Part shown: positions 17,156 through 36,374 of the stretch, one piece after another | How positions within the stretch are numbered: the stretch's first letter is position 1 | Layout of the letters: each line of letters begins with the position of its first letter | NCBI GenBank assembly: GCA_964036295.1 | Contig: OZ038468.1 | Span: 10,240,183-10,304,182 of the forward strand | Direction of reading: 5' to 3' | DNA length: 64,000 bases | Origin: Plumapathes pennacea | Taxonomy: Eukaryota > Cnidaria > Anthozoa > Antipatharia > Myriopathidae | Translations under genes and position numbers: made by a program | The notes under the pieces: model-generated | The model's database searches: none | What the model saw: the letters and a program-made list of their open reading frames with translations, nothing else | What the model was told of the DNA's origin: nothing

Positions 17156-17823
17156 ACCAACTTTGTCAAAAGTTAGACCTGTAAATTTCGCTTCACGAAA
17201 TATATAAATGAACAGCCTAATAAGCTTCCTGTCTTTTCCTTTTTTAAGCTCAGAGTCAGCGAGCACCTTTCAAAAAAGAAAATAAAAACAAACAAACAAA
17301 CAAACAACAACAAAAAAGACATTGAAGAGACATTTGCAGTGATGGCAGACATACTAAAGCAAACGTGACTTGCTATCATCCTACTAGAAAAATACATCGA
17401 ACTAAATGAGTTGTGCAATTTTGTTGTACCACCTTGATCTTATTTGATTTCGAAGTTTTAAAACAGTATTGATGAAGCACAGTCTTTTAAAAATTAAAAC
17501 GGAGAAAAAAACCGAACATTTAAAAAACAAACAAACGAACAGAAGTGACCAAGGACTGTTCTTTTAGTTTGAAAGTTTTGAAGTGAACTTTAGTTTCACA
17601 GACTTCTTTTAGTATAATAACTGGGACAAAATTTAGAACTTGTCCAACATTAAATAAACTGTGCTTTCGTTTTGTTTTTGTTAGAAAAACTGGACTACTA
17701 ATGTGTGTTATTTACCAAAGTTGTTTCAGAGACAGGACGGTGCACATTTATTGGTCATATCTTTTACGTATATGGTGGCTCCTAGAAGAGCCGTTTGTTT
17801 ATACTTTGGGTGCGCTAGACAAT

Positions 17824-18207
17824 CTAGACCTTGGGTTTCTTATCAGCCTTTTTAGGCAGCAGCACGGTTTGGATGTTCGGCAGCACACCTCCCTGAGCGA
17901 TGGTCACACCACCCAACAGTTTGTTGAGTTCTTCGTCATTTCGCACGGCCAGCTGGAGGTGACGAGGAATGATCCTCGTCTTCTTGTTGTCTCGAGCGGC
18001 GTTGCCTGCCAGTTCCAGAATCTCGGCAGAGAGGTACTCCATGACAGCGGCCAAGTAAACAGGAGCACCAGCGCCAACACGTTGAGCATAGTTTCCTTTG
18101 CGGAGGAATCGGTGAACACGGCCGACAGGAAATTGGAGGCCAGCTCGCGATGAGCGCGTTTTAGATTTTGTTCCCGCCTTAGCTTTACCTTTACCGCGAC
18201 CAGACAT
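17824..18207 (-). CDS. H2A: Histone H2A, unit 6 (T12)
   Basis: Majority T12 protein; stem-loop 17777-17792. Confidence 0.97.
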   Translation of the reverse strand: MSGRGKGKAKAGTKSKTRSSRAGLQFPVGRVHRFLRKGNYAQRVGAGAPVYLAAVMEYLSAEILELAGNAARDNKKTRIIPRHLQLAVRNDEELNKLLGGVTIAQGGVLPNIQTVLLPKKADKKPKV

Positions 18208-18535
18208 GTTTGCAGCTTGTTCGTGAACGCACTGTGAGTGAGAAATTGTCAATATGTTCTGGGCGTCGTTTGAACGCGGTCTTTTGGAGGCTGGCGTTTT
18301 AAGCTGAAGGGATCGAAATGCGCCAATCAGAAAACTTGGCCTCGATTACCGATCTAATTATCAGTCGAATAATTGAATAGAATGTCTAATTATTGGGCGG
18401 GAAATACTATCAGTCGATGCCGCAAATTTGAATGAATTCCCCGGCTAGGAAATGATGCTATAAATATCGCCAGCGCGATGCTTTGCTTTGAAGTGTGTAA
18501 GGCTGATACTGTTTTCGTAAAGTAAAGTTTTGACG

Positions 18536-18907
18536 ATGGCTCCTAAAGCAACTGGAACGAAAGGCGAGAAGAAGGTCGTTCCTAAGCAAGTCGCATCCGG
18601 AGACAAACGGAAGAGAACACGCAGGCGCAAAGAAAGCTATGCCATCTACGTGTACAAAGTTATGAAACAAGTGCACCCAGACACTGGCATCTCCAGCAAG
18701 GCTATGAGCATCATGAACTCGTTCGTGAATGACATCTTCGAGCGCATCGCCGGTGAATCTTCCCGCCTTGCGCACTACAACAAAAAGTCAACCATCACGT
18801 CCCGAGAAATCCAGACAGCAGTTCGTTTACTTCTTCCCGGTGAACTGGCCAAGCACGCCGTCAGCGAGGGTACTAAAGCCGTGACCAAATACACCAGCAG
18901 CAAGTAG
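18536..18907 (+). CDS. H2B: Histone H2B, unit 6
   Basis: Full-length, unchanged; stem-loop 18942-18957. Confidence 0.97.
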   Translation: MAPKATGTKGEKKVVPKQVASGDKRKRTRRRKESYAIYVYKVMKQVHPDTGISSKAMSIMNSFVNDIFERIAGESSRLAHYNKKSTITSREIQTAVRLLLPGELAKHAVSEGTKAVTKYTSSK

Positions 18908-19705
18908 AGCGTTTCCTGCGCTCACATATTTTACGGACAACGGCTCCTTTAGGAGCCACCACATGTGTCGAAAGCGAATGTCCTTATCACTTCAAACATC
19001 AAATCACAAACTTTATAAGAACCCTGATTACACAGTTTTTAACTTTAGAATTCACAAACGTGGCACAAAATATGTGCTCCTTGTTTCAGCAAGCATAAGG
19101 GAATTTCACATTACTCACAAAGCCATATCGCTTAACACGAGGGCTATATTTCATCGTGTAGCTTTAATTTATTGTAGCCTATTCAGTCTCGGCATCCGAA
19201 TTCGGCCTTTGATCACAGAACACCCGCGTTTAGGTTTCTTCGTGTTCATTCTTTTTCTAAGATATCAGTCCTAGTTTTTTCTTCTATCCGTTAGTTACAC
19301 GTTCTTTCCGCGAAAACAAAAGAGCGAACAGCTGATGACAAATCAACATCGTCTAGGTCTTTAAAATAGGAATTTATACTGAATCTCAAAGACTTCAGTA
19401 TCGGCACTAGTTCTGCAAGGTGCGTTCAGATTAAAAGATCGAATTATTTCATAATATTGTGGAGCAGCATGTTAAATTGATATTGAGGTTTGTCTATTTC
19501 ATACCACTTAAGTCAAGTTGAAAACTATGATGCGATTCTTTCATAACCTGTGGAATATCAGGAAAATGACTCTAGCGTTTCATGGTGCACAAATGTTTTC
19601 TTTTAATGGTAGATGCGACCAAGTGAATGCGTATAGTATCGATCATTGCTTTCATATTTTTGGTGGCTCTAAAAAGAGCCGTTGTGTTTTGCTTGGGTGA
19701 ACTGA

Positions 19706-20251
<546 letters not shown>

Positions 20252-20451
20252 TCAGAAATTATAAAATCGGATTGTCGGCCGGCTCCCATAGGAGTACGTA
20301 TTGTTTACATTTGACTTGATTTGGTTCAGCCATTTGAACCAATGGAAAAAAGATTTGATTTTTCCCAGAGGTCCCTCTGTTCCTGCTCATAAAAGTGGAA
20401 AGATCTTGACAGTTTCACTCAATTCGATCTGGTCGAATAGTTCATTACTAG

Positions 20452-20775
<324 letters not shown>

Positions 20776-20804
20776 TGAAGCAAACTTTGCAATTCCAACA
20801 CAAC

Positions 20805-20820
20805 GGCTCTCTTTGGAGCC
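20805..20820 (+). terminator. Variant H4 3' stem-loop, unit 6
   Basis: Loop CTTT instead of TTTT, as in unit 5. Confidence 0.88.
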
Positions 20821-21488
20821 ACCAACTTTGTCAAAAGTTAGACCTGTAAATTTCGCTTCACGAAATATATAAATGAACAGCCTAATAAGCTTCCTGTCTT
20901 TTCCTTTTTTAAGCTCAGAGTCAGCGAGCACCTTTCAAAAAAGAAAATAAAAACAAACAAACAAACAAACAACAACAAAAAAGACATTGAAGAGACATTT
21001 GCAGTGATGGCAGACATACTAAAGCAAACGTGACTTGCTATCATCCTACTAGAAAAATACATCGAACTAAATGAGTTGTGCAATTTTGTTGTACCACCTT
21101 GATCTTATTTGATTTCGAAGTTTTAAAACAGTATTGATGAAGCACAGTCTTTTAAAAATTAAAACGGAGAAAAAAACCGAACATTTAAAAAACAAACAAA
21201 CGAACAGAAGTGACCAAGGACTGTTCTTTTAGTTTGAAAGTTTTGAAGTGAACTTTAGTTTCACAGACTTCTTTTAGTATAATAACTGGGACAAAATTTA
21301 GAACTTGTCCAACATTAAATAAACTGTGCTTTCGTTTTGTTTTTGTTAGAAAAACTGGACTACTAATGTGTGTTATTTACCAAAGTTGTTTCAGAGACAG
21401 GACGGTGCACATTTATTGGTCATATCTTTTACGTATATGGTGGCTCCTAGAAGAGCCGTTTGTTTATACTTTGGGTGCGCTAGACAAT

Positions 21489-21872
21489 CTAGACCTTGGG
21501 TTTCTTATCAGCCTTTTTAGGCAGCAGCACGGTTTGGATGTTCGGCAGCACACCTCCCTGAGCGATGGTCACACCACCCAACAGTTTGTTGAGTTCTTCG
21601 TCATTTCGCACGGCCAGCTGGAGGTGACGAGGAATGATCCTCGTCTTCTTGTTGTCTCGAGCGGCGTTGCCTGCCAGTTCCAGAATCTCGGCAGAGAGGT
21701 ACTCCATGACAGCGGCCAAGTAAACAGGAGCACCAGCGCCAACACGTTGAGCATAGTTTCCTTTGCGGAGGAATCGGTGAACACGGCCGACAGGAAATTG
21801 GAGGCCAGCTCGCGATGAGCGCGTTTTAGATTTTGTTCCCGCCTTAGCTTTACCTTTACCGCGACCAGACAT
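21489..21872 (-). CDS. H2A: Histone H2A, unit 7 (T12)
   Basis: Majority T12 protein; stem-loop 21442-21457. Confidence 0.97.
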   Translation of the reverse strand: MSGRGKGKAKAGTKSKTRSSRAGLQFPVGRVHRFLRKGNYAQRVGAGAPVYLAAVMEYLSAEILELAGNAARDNKKTRIIPRHLQLAVRNDEELNKLLGGVTIAQGGVLPNIQTVLLPKKADKKPKV

Positions 21873-22200
21873 GTTTGCAGCTTGTTCGTGAACGCACTGT
21901 GAGTGAGAAATTGTCAATATGTTCTGGGCGTCGTTTGAACGCGGTCTTTTGGAGGCTGGCGTTTTAAGCTGAAGGGATCGAAATGCGCCAATCAGAAAAC
22001 TTGGCCTCGATTACCGATCTAATTATCAGTCGAATAATTGAATAGAATGTCTAATTATTGGGCGGGAAATACTATCAGTCGATGCCGCAAATTTGAATGA
22101 ATTCCCCGGCTAGGAAATGATGCTATAAATATCGCCAGCGCGATGCTTTGCTTTGAAGTGTGTAAGGCTGATACTGTTTTCGTAAAGTAAAGTTTTGACG

Positions 22201-22572
22201 ATGGCTCCTAAAGCAACTGGAACGAAAGGCGAGAAGAAGGTCGTTCCTAAGCAAGTCGCATCCGGAGACAAACGGAAGAGAACACGCAGGCGCAAAGAAA
22301 GCTATGCCATCTACGTGTACAAAGTTATGAAACAAGTGCACCCAGACACTGGCATCTCCAGCAAGGCTATGAGCATCATGAACTCGTTCGTGAATGACAT
22401 CTTCGAGCGCATCGCCGGTGAATCTTCCCGCCTTGCGCACTACAACAAAAAGTCAACCATCACGTCCCGAGAAATCCAGACAGCAGTTCGTTTACTTCTT
22501 CCCGGTGAACTGGCCAAGCACGCCGTCAGCGAGGGTACTAAAGCCGTGACCAAATACACCAGCAGCAAGTAG
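22201..22572 (+). CDS. H2B: Histone H2B, unit 7
   Basis: Full-length, unchanged; stem-loop 22607-22622. Confidence 0.97.
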   Translation: MAPKATGTKGEKKVVPKQVASGDKRKRTRRRKESYAIYVYKVMKQVHPDTGISSKAMSIMNSFVNDIFERIAGESSRLAHYNKKSTITSREIQTAVRLLLPGELAKHAVSEGTKAVTKYTSSK

Positions 22573-23370
22573 AGCGTTTCCTGCGCTCACATATTTTACG
22601 GACAACGGCTCCTTTAGGAGCCACCACATGTGTCGAAAGCGAATGTCCTTATCACTTCAAACATCAAATCACAAACTTTATAAGAACCCTGATTACACAG
22701 TTTTTAACTTTAGAATTCACAAACGTGGCACAAAATATGTGCTCCTTGTTTCAGCAAGCATAAGGGAATTTCACATTACTCACAAAGCCATATCGCTTAA
22801 CACGAGGGCTATATTTCATCGTGTAGCTTTAATTTATTGTAGCCTATTCAGTCTCGGCATCCGAATTCGGCCTTTGATCACAGAACACCCGCGTTTAGGT
22901 TTCTTCGTGTTCATTCTTTTTCTAAGATATCAGTCCTAGTTTTTTCTTCTATCCGTTAGTTACACGTTCTTTCCGCGAAAACAAAAGAGCGAACAGCTGA
23001 TGACAAATCAACATCGTCTAGGTCTTTAAAATAGGAATTTATACTGAATCTCAAAGACTTCAGTATCGGCACTAGTTCTGCAAGGTGCGTTCAGATTAAA
23101 AGATCGAATTATTTCATAATATTGTGGAGCAGCATGTTAAATTGATATTGAGGTTTGTCTATTTCATACCACTTAAGTCAAGTTGAAAACTATGATGCGA
23201 TTCTTTCATAACCTGTGGAATATCAGGAAAATGACTCTAGCGTTTCATGGTGCACAAATGTTTTCTTTTAATGGTAGATGCGACCAAGTGAATGCGTATA
23301 GTATCGATCATTGCTTTCATATTTTTGGTGGCTCTAAAAAGAGCCGTTGTGTTTTGCTTGGGTGAACTGA

Positions 23371-23916
<546 letters not shown>

Positions 23917-24116
23917 TCAGAAATTATAAAATCGGATTGTCGGCCGGCTCCCATAGGAGTACGTATTGTTTACATTTGACTTGATTTGGTTCAGCCATTT
24001 GAACCAATGGAAAAAAGATTTGATTTTTCCCAGAGGTCCCTCTGTTCCTGCTCATAAAAGTGGAAAGATCTTGACAGTTTCACTCAATTCGATCTGGTCG
24101 AATAGTTCATTACTAG

Positions 24117-24440
<324 letters not shown>

Positions 24441-24469
24441 TGAAGCAAACTTTGCAATTCCAACACAAC

Positions 24470-24485
24470 GGCTCTCTTTGGAGCC
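24470..24485 (+). terminator. Variant H4 3' stem-loop, unit 7
   Basis: Loop CTTT, as in units 5 and 6. Confidence 0.88.
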
Positions 24486-25153
24486 ACCAACTTTGTCAAA
24501 AGTTAGACCTGTAAATTTCGCTTCACGAAATATATAAATGAACAGCCTAATAAGCTTCCTGTCTTTTCCTTTTTTAAGCTCAGAGTCAGCGAGCACCTTT
24601 CAAAAAAGAAAATAAAAACAAACAAACAAACAAACAACAACAAAAAAGACATTGAAGAGACATTTGCAGTGATGGCAGACATACTAAAGCAAACGTGACT
24701 TGCTATCATCCTACTAGAAAAATACATCGAACTAAATGAGTTGTGCAATTTTGTTGTACCACCTTGATCTTATGTGATTTCGAAGTTTTAAAACAGTATT
24801 GATGAAGCACAGTCTTTTAAAAATTAAAACGGAGAAAAAAACCGAACATTTAAAAAACAAACAAACGAACAGAAGTGACCAAGGACTGTTCTTTTAGTTT
24901 GAAAGTTTTGAAGTGAACTTTAGTTTCACAGACTTCTTTTAGTATAATAACTGGGACAAAATTTAGAACTTGTCCAACATTAAATAAACTGTGCTTTCGT
25001 TTTGTTTTTGTTAGAAAAACTGGACTACTAATGTGTGTTATTTACCAAAGTTGTTTCAGAGACAGGACGGTGCACATTTATTGGTCATATCTTTTACGTA
25101 TATGGTGGCTCCTAGAAGAGCCGTTTGTTTATACTTTGGGTGCGCTAGACAAT

Positions 25154-25537
25154 CTAGACCTTGGGTTTCTTATCAGCCTTTTTAGGCAGCAGCACGGTTT
25201 GGATGTTCGGCAGCACACCTCCCTGAGCGATGGTCACACCACCCAACAGTTTGTTGAGTTCTTCGTCATTTCGCACGGCCAGCTGGAGGTGACGAGGAAT
25301 GATCCTCGTCTTCTTGTTGTCTCGAGCGGCGTTGCCTGCCAGTTCCAGAATCTCGGCAGAGAGGTACTCCATGACAGCGGCCAAGTAAACAGGAGCACCA
25401 GCGCCAACACGTTGAGCATAGTTTCCTTTGCGGAGGAATCGGTGAACACGGCCGACAGGAAATTGGAGGCCAGCTCGCGATGAGCGCGTTTTAGATTTTG
25501 TTCCCGCCTTAGCTTTACCTTTACCGCGACCAGACAT
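25154..25537 (-). CDS. H2A: Histone H2A, unit 8 (T12)
   Basis: Majority T12 protein; stem-loop 25107-25122. Confidence 0.97.
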   Translation of the reverse strand: MSGRGKGKAKAGTKSKTRSSRAGLQFPVGRVHRFLRKGNYAQRVGAGAPVYLAAVMEYLSAEILELAGNAARDNKKTRIIPRHLQLAVRNDEELNKLLGGVTIAQGGVLPNIQTVLLPKKADKKPKV

Positions 25538-25865
25538 GTTTGCAGCTTGTTCGTGAACGCACTGTGAGTGAGAAATTGTCAATATGTTCTGGGCGTCGTT
25601 TGAACGCGGTCTTTTGGAGGCTGGCGTTTTAAGCTGAAGGGATCGAAATGCGCCAATCAGAAAACTTGGCCTCGATTACCGATCTAATTATCAGTCGAAT
25701 AATTGAATAGAATGTCTAATTATTGGGCGGGAAATACTATCAGTCGATGCCGCAAATTTGAATGAATTCCCCGGCTAGGAAATGATGCTATAAATATCGC
25801 CAGCGCGATGCTTTGCTTTGAAGTGTGTAAGGCTGATACTGTTTTCGTAAAGTAAAGTTTTGACG

Positions 25866-26237
25866 ATGGCTCCTAAAGCAACTGGAACGAAAGGCGAGAA
25901 GAAGGTCGTTCCTAAGCAAGTCGCATCCGGAGACAAACGGAAGAGAACACGCAGGCGCAAAGAAAGCTATGCCATCTACGTGTACAAAGTTATGAAACAA
26001 GTGCACCCAGACACTGGCATCTCCAGCAAGGCTATGAGCATCATGAACTCGTTCGTGAATGACATCTTCGAGCGCATCGCCGGTGAATCTTCCCGCCTTG
26101 CGCACTACAACAAAAAGTCAACCATCACGTCCCGAGAAATCCAGACAGCAGTTCGTTTACTTCTTCCCGGTGAACTGGCCAAGCACGCCGTCAGCGAGGG
26201 TACTAAAGCCGTGACCAAATACACCAGCAGCAAGTAG
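25866..26237 (+). CDS. H2B: Histone H2B, unit 8
   Basis: Full-length; last intact H2B before the run of truncated copies. Stem-loop 26272-26287. Confidence 0.97.
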   Translation: MAPKATGTKGEKKVVPKQVASGDKRKRTRRRKESYAIYVYKVMKQVHPDTGISSKAMSIMNSFVNDIFERIAGESSRLAHYNKKSTITSREIQTAVRLLLPGELAKHAVSEGTKAVTKYTSSK

Positions 26238-27038
26238 AGCGTTTCCTGCGCTCACATATTTTACGGACAACGGCTCCTTTAGGAGCCACCACATGTGTCG
26301 AAAGCGAATGTCCTTATCACTTCAAACATCAAATCACAAACTTTATAAGAACCCTGATTACACAGTTTTTAACTTTAGAATTCACAAACGTGGCACAAAA
26401 TATGTGCTCCTTGTTTCAGCAAGCATATTAAGGGAATTTCACATTACTCACAAAGCCATATCGCTTAACACGAGGGCTATATTTCATCGTGTAGCTTTAA
26501 TTTATTGTAGCCTATTCAGTCTCGGCATCCGAATTCGGCCTTTGATCACAGAACACCCGCGTTTAGGTTTCTTCGTGTTCATTCTTTTTCTAAGATATCA
26601 GTCCTAGTTTTTTCTTCTATCCGTTAGTTACACGTTCTTTCCGCGAAAACAAAAGAGCGAACAGCTGATGACAAATCAACATCGTCTAGGTCTTTAAAAT
26701 AGGAATTTATACTGAATCTCAAAGACTTCAGTATCGGCACTAGTTCTGCAATGTGCGTTCAGATTAAAAGATCGAATTACTTCATAATATTGTGGAGCAG
26801 CATGTTAAATTGATATTGAGGTTTGTCTATTTCATACCACTTAAGTCAAGTTGAAAACTATGATGCGATTCTTTCATAACCTGTGGAATATCAGGAAAAT
26901 GACTCTAGCGTTTCATGGTGCACAAATGTTTTCTTTTAATGGTAGATGCGACCAAGTGAATGCGTATAGTATCGATCATTGCTTTCATATTTTTGGTGGC
27001 TCTAAAAAGAGCCGTTGTGTTTTGCTTGGGTGAACTGA

Positions 27039-27584
<546 letters not shown>

Positions 27585-27784
27585 TTAGAAATTATAAAAT
27601 CGGATTGTCGGCCGGCTCCCATAGGGGTACGTATTGTTTACATTTGACTTGATTTGGTTCAGCCATTTGAACCAATGGAAAAAAGATTTGATTTTTCCCA
27701 GAGGTCCCTCTGTTCCTGCTCATAAAAGTGGAAAGATCTTGACAGTTTCACTCAATTCGATCTGGTCGAATAGTTCATTACTAG

Positions 27785-28108
<324 letters not shown>

Positions 28109-28823
28109 TGAAGCAAACTTTGCAATTCAAACACAACGGCTCTTTTTGGAGCCACCAACTTTGTCAAAAGTTAGACCTGTAAATTTCGCTTCACGAAATA
28201 TATAAATGAACAGCCTAATAAGCTTCCTGTCTTTTCCTTTTTTAAGCTCAGAGTCAGCGAGCACCTTTCAAAAAAAAAAAACAAACAAACAAACAAACAA
28301 ACAAACAACAACAAAAAAGACATTGAAGAGACATTTGGAGTAATGGCAGACATACTAAAGCAAACGTGACTTGCTATCATCCTACTAGAAAAATACATCG
28401 AACTAAATGAGTTGTGCAATTTTGTTGTACCACTTGATCTTATTTGATTTCGAAGTTTTAAAACAGTATTGATGAAGCACAGTCTTTTAAAAATTAAAAC
28501 GGAGAAAAAAACCGAACATTTAAAAAACAAACAAACGAACAGAAGTGACCAAGGACTGTTCTTTTAGTTTGAAAGTTTTGAAGTGAACTTTAGTTTCACA
28601 GACTTCTTTTAGTATAATAACTGGGACAAAATTTAGAACTTGTCCAACATTAAATAAATTGTGCTTTCGTTTTGTTTTTGTTAGAAAAACTGGACTACTA
28701 ATGTGTGTTATTTACCAAAGTTGTTTCAGAGACAGGACGGTGCACATTTATTGGTCATATCTTTTACGTATATGGTGGCTCCTAGAAGAGCCGTTTGTTT
28801 ATACTTTGGGTGCGCTAGACAAT

Positions 28824-29207
28824 CTAGACCTTGGGTTTCTTATCAGCCTTTTTAGGCAGCAGCACGGTTTGGATGTTCGGCAGCACACCTCCCTGAGCGG
28901 TGGTCACACCACCCAACAGTTTGTTGAGTTCTTTGTCATTTCGCACGGCCAGCTGGAGGTGACGAGGAATGATCCTCGTCTTCTTGTTGTCTCGAGCGGC
29001 GTTGCCTGCCAGTTCCAGAATCTCGGCAGAGAGGTACTCCATGACAGCGGCCAAGTAAACAGGAGCACCAGCGCCAACACGTTGAGCATAGTTTCCTTTG
29101 CGGAGGAATCGGTGAACACGGCCGACAGGAAATTGGAGGCCAGCTCGCGATGAGCGCGTTTTAGATTTTTTTCCCGCCTTAGCTTTACCTTTACCGCGGC
29201 CAGACAT
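28824..29207 (-). CDS. H2A: Histone H2A, unit 9, E91K/I102T variant, damaged promoter
   Basis: Open frame of normal length, K12 tail form (KAGKKSK). Codon for residue 91 (28932-28934) is AAA, turning acidic-patch E91 into Lys; residue 102 (28899-28901) is Thr instead of Ile. E91 belongs to the H2A surface that binds the H4 tail and many chromatin factors, so charge reversal there should matter if the gene is expressed. The CCAAT box and all distal promoter sequence are gone; only the TATA-like element and about 112 bp upstream remain. Read as a probable decaying copy, though the frame is intact. The open frame running on to 29486 is antisense H2B, not a fusion protein. Stem-loop 28777-28792. 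Confidence 0.85.
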   Translation of the reverse strand: MSGRGKGKAKAGKKSKTRSSRAGLQFPVGRVHRFLRKGNYAQRVGAGAPVYLAAVMEYLSAEILELAGNAARDNKKTRIIPRHLQLAVRNDKELNKLLGGVTTAQGGVLPNIQTVLLPKKADKKPKV

Positions 29208-29273
29208 GTTTGCAGCTTGTTCGTGAACGCACTGTGAGTGAGAAATTGTCAATATGTTCTGGACGTCGTTTGA

Positions 29274-29618
<345 letters not shown>

Positions 29619-30419
29619 AGCGTTTCCTGCGCTCACATATTTTACGGACAACGGCTCCTTTAGGAGCCACCACATGTGTCGAAAGCGAATGTCCTTATCA
29701 CTTCAAACATCAAATCACAAACTTTATAAGAACCCTGATTACACAGTTTTTAACTTTAGAATTCACAAACGTGGCACAAAATATGTGCTCCTTGTTTCAG
29801 CAAGCATATTAAGGGAATTTCACATTACTCACAAAGCCATATCGCTTAACACGAGGGCTATATTTCATCGTGTAGCTTTAATTTATTGTAGCCTATTCAG
29901 TCTCGGCATCCGAATTCGGCCTTTGATCACAGAACACCCGCGTTTAGGTTTCTTCGTGTTCATTCTTTTTCTAAGATATCAGTCCTAGTTTTTTCTTCTA
30001 TCCGTTAGTTACACGTTCTTTCCGCGAAAACAAAAGAGCGAACAGCTGATGACAAATCAACATCGTCTAGGTCTTTAAAATAGGAAATTATACTGAATCT
30101 CAAAGACTTCAGTATCGGCACTAGTTCTGCAATGTGCGTTCAGATTAAAAGATCGAATTATTTCATAATATTGTGGAGCAGCATGTTAAATTGATATTGA
30201 GGTTTGTCTATTTCATACCACTTAAGTCAAGTTGATAACTATGATGCGATTCTTTCATAACCTGTGGAATATCAGGAAAATGACTCTAGCGTTTCATGGT
30301 GCACAAATGTTTTCTTTTAATGGCAGATGCGACCAAGTGAATGCGTATAGTATCGATCATTGCTTTCATATTTTTGGTGGCTCTAAAAAGAGCCGTTGTG
30401 TTTTGCTTGGGTGAACTGA

Positions 30420-30965
<546 letters not shown>

Positions 30966-31165
30966 TTAGAAATTATAAAATCGGATTGTCGGCCGGCTCC
31001 CATAGGGGTACGTATTGTTTACATTTGACTTGATTTGGTTCAGCCATTTGAACCAATGGAAAAAAGATTTGATTTTTCCCAGAGGTCCCTCTGTTCCTGC
31101 TCATAAAAGTGGAAAGATCTTGACAGTTTCACTCAATTCGATCTGGTCGAATAGTTCATTACTAG

Positions 31166-31489
<324 letters not shown>

Positions 31490-32204
31490 TGAAGCAAACT
31501 TTGCAATTCAAACACAACGGCTCTTTTTGGAGCCACCAACTTTGTCAAAAGTTAGACCTGTAAATTTCGCTTCACGAAATATATAAATGAACAGCCTAAT
31601 AAGCTTCCTGTCTTTTCCTTTTTTAAGCTCAGAGTCAGCGAGCACCTTTCAAAAAAAAAAAACAAACAAACAAACAAACAAACAAACAACAACAAAAAAG
31701 ACATTGAAGAGACATTTGGAGTAATGGCAGACATACTAAAGCAAACGTGACTTGCTATCATCCTACTAGAAAAATACATCGAACTAAATGAGTTGTGCAA
31801 TTTTGTTGTACCACTTGATCTTATTTGATTTCGAAGTTTTAAAACAGTATTGATGAAGCACAGTCTTTTAAAAATTAAAACGGAGAAAAAAACCGAACAT
31901 TTAAAAAACAAACAAACGAACAGAAGTGACCAAGGACTGTTCTTTTAGTTTGAAAGTTTTGAAGTGAACTTTAGTTTCACAGACTTCTTTTAGTATAATA
32001 ACTGGGACAAAATTTAGAACTTGTCCAACATTAAATAAATTGTGCTTTCGTTTTGTTTTTGTTAGAAAAACTGGACTACTAATGTGTGTTATTTACCAAA
32101 GTTGTTTCAGAGACAGGACGGTGCACATTTATTGGTCATATCTTTTACGTATATGGTGGCTCCTAGAAGAGCCGTTTGTTTATACTTTGGGTGCGCTAGA
32201 CAAT

Positions 32205-32588
32205 CTAGACCTTGGGTTTCTTATCAGCCTTTTTAGGCAGCAGCACGGTTTGGATGTTCGGCAGCACACCTCCCTGAGCGATGGTCACACCACCCAACAG
32301 TTTGTTGAGTTCTTCGTCATTTCGCACGGCCAGCTGGAGGTGACGAGGAATGATCCTCGTCTTCTTGTTGTCATGAGCGGCGTTGCCTGCCAGTTCCAGA
32401 ATCTCGGCAGAGAGGTACTCCATGACAGCGGCCAAGTAAACAGGAGCACCAGCGCCAACACGTTGAGCATAGTTTCCTTTGCGGAGGAATCGGTGAACAC
32501 GGCCGACAGGAAATTGGAGGCCAGCTCGCGATGAGCGCGTTTTAGATTTTTTTCCCGCCTTAGCTTTACCTTTACCGCGGCCAGACAT
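32205..32588 (-). CDS. H2A: Histone H2A, unit 10, R71H variant, damaged promoter
   Basis: K12 tail form with His at residue 71 (codon CAT at 32373-32375, where other copies have CGA, a two-base change). R71 lies in the conserved NAARDNKK segment. Promoter truncated as in unit 9. Stem-loop 32158-32173. Confidence 0.86.
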   Translation of the reverse strand: MSGRGKGKAKAGKKSKTRSSRAGLQFPVGRVHRFLRKGNYAQRVGAGAPVYLAAVMEYLSAEILELAGNAAHDNKKTRIIPRHLQLAVRNDEELNKLLGGVTIAQGGVLPNIQTVLLPKKADKKPKV

Positions 32589-32654
32589 GTTTGCAGCTTG
32601 TTCGTGAACGCACTGTGAGTGAGAAATTGTCAATATGTTCTGGACGTCGTTTGA

Positions 32655-32999
<345 letters not shown>

Positions 33000-33797
33000 A
33001 GCGTTTCCTGCGCTCACATATTTTACGGACAACGGCTCCTTTAGGAGCCACCACATGTGTCGAAAGCGAATGTCCTTATCACTTCAAACATCAAATCACA
33101 AACTTTATAAGAACCCTGATTACACAGTTTTTAACTTTAGAATTCACAAACGTGGCACAAAATATGTGCTCCTTGTTTCAGCAAGCATAAGGGAATTTCA
33201 CATTACTCACAAAGCCATATCGCTTAACACGAGGGCTATATTTCATCGTGTAGCTTTAATTTATTGTAGCCTATTCAGTCTCGGCATCCGAATTCGGCCT
33301 TTGATCACAGAACACCCGCGTTTAGGTTTCTTCGTGTTCATTCTTTTTCTAAGATATCAGTCCTAGTTTTTTCTTCTATCCGTTAGTTACACGTTCTTTC
33401 CACGAAAACAAAAGAGCGAACAGCTGATGACAAATCAACATCGTCTAGGTCTTTAAAATAGGAATTTATACTGAATCTCAAAGACTTCAGTATCGGCACT
33501 AGTTCTGCAATGTGCGTTCAGATTAAAAGATCGAATTATTTCATAATATTGTGGAGCAGCATGTTAAATTGATATTGAGGTTTGTCTATTTCATACCACT
33601 TAAGTCAAGTTGATAACTATGATGCGATTCTTTCATAACCTGTGGAATATCAGGAAAATGACTCTAGCGTTTCATGGTGCACAAATGTTTTCTTTTAATG
33701 GCAGATGCGACCAAGTGAATGCGTATAGTATCGATCATTGCTTTCATATTTTTGGTGGCTCTAAAAAGAGCCGTTGTGTTTTGCTTGGGTGAACTGA

Positions 33798-34343
<546 letters not shown>

Positions 34344-34543
34344 TTAGAAATTATAAAATCGGATTGTCGGCCGGCTCCCATAGGAGTACGTATTGTTTAC
34401 ATTTGACTTGATTTGGTTCAGCCATTTGAACCAATGGAAAAAAGATTTGATTTTTCCCAGAGGTCCCTCTGTTCCTGCTCATAAAAGTGGAAAGATCTTG
34501 ACAGTTTCACTCAATTCGATCTGGTCGAATAGTTCATTACTAG

Positions 34544-34867
<324 letters not shown>

Positions 34868-35579
34868 TGAAGCAAACTTTGCAATTCAAACACAACGGCT
34901 CTTTTTGGAGCCACCAACTTTGTCAAAAGTTAGACCTGTAAATTTCGCTTCACGAAATATATAAATGAACAGCCTAATAAGCTTCCTGTCTTTTCCTTTT
35001 TTAAGCTCAGAGTCAGCGAGCACCTTTCAAAAAAGAAAATAAAAACAAACAAACAAACAAACAACAACAAAAAAGACATTGAAGAGACATTTGCAGTGAT
35101 GGCAGACATACTAAAGCAAACGTGACTTGCTATCATCCTACTAGAAAAATACATCGAACTAAATGAGTTGTGCAATTTTGTTGTACCACTTGATCTTATT
35201 TGATTTCGAAGTTTTAAAACAGTATTGATGAAGCACAGTCTTTTAAAAATTAAAACGGAGAAAAAAACCGAACATTTAAAAAACAAACAAACGAACAGAA
35301 GTGACCAAGGACTGTTCTTTTAGTTTGAAAGTTTTGAAGTGAACTTTAGTTTCACAGACTTCTTTTAGTATAATAACTGGGACAAAATTTAGAACTTGTC
35401 CAACATTAAATAAATTGTGCTTTCGTTTTGTTTTTGTTAGAAAAACTGGACTACTAATGTGTGTTATTTACCAAAGTTGTTTCAGAGACAGGACGGTGCA
35501 CATTTATTGGTCATATCTTTTACGTATATGGTGGCTCCTAGAAGAGCCGTTTGTTTATACTTTGGGTGCGCTAGACAAT

Positions 35580-35963
35580 CTAGACCTTGGGTTTCTTATC
35601 AGCCTTTTTAGGCAGCAGCACGGTTTGGATGTTCGGCAGCACACCTCCCTGAGCGATGGTCACACCACCCAACAGTTTGTTGAGTTCTTCGTCATTTCGC
35701 ACGGCCAGCTGGAGGTGACGAGGAATGATCCTCGTCTTCTTGTTGTCATGAGCGGCGTTGCCTGCCAGTTCCAGAATCTCGGCAGAGAGGTACTCCATGA
35801 CAGCGGCCAAGTAAACAGGAGCACCAGCGCCAACACGTTGAGCATAGTTTCCTTTGCGGAGGAATCGGTGAACACGGCCGACAGGAAATTGGAGGCCAGC
35901 TCGCGATGAGCGCGTTTTAGATTTTTTTCCCGCCTTAGCTTTACCTTTACCGCGGCCAGACAT
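35580..35963 (-). CDS. H2A: Histone H2A, unit 11, R71H variant, damaged promoter
   Basis: Same K12 plus R71H protein as units 10 and 14 (codon at 35748-35750); stem-loop 35533-35548. Confidence 0.86.
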   Translation of the reverse strand: MSGRGKGKAKAGKKSKTRSSRAGLQFPVGRVHRFLRKGNYAQRVGAGAPVYLAAVMEYLSAEILELAGNAAHDNKKTRIIPRHLQLAVRNDEELNKLLGGVTIAQGGVLPNIQTVLLPKKADKKPKV

Positions 35964-36029
35964 GTTTGCAGCTTGTTCGTGAACGCACTGTGAGTGAGAA
36001 ATTGTCAATATGTTCTGGACGTCGTTTGA

Positions 36030-36374
<345 letters not shown>

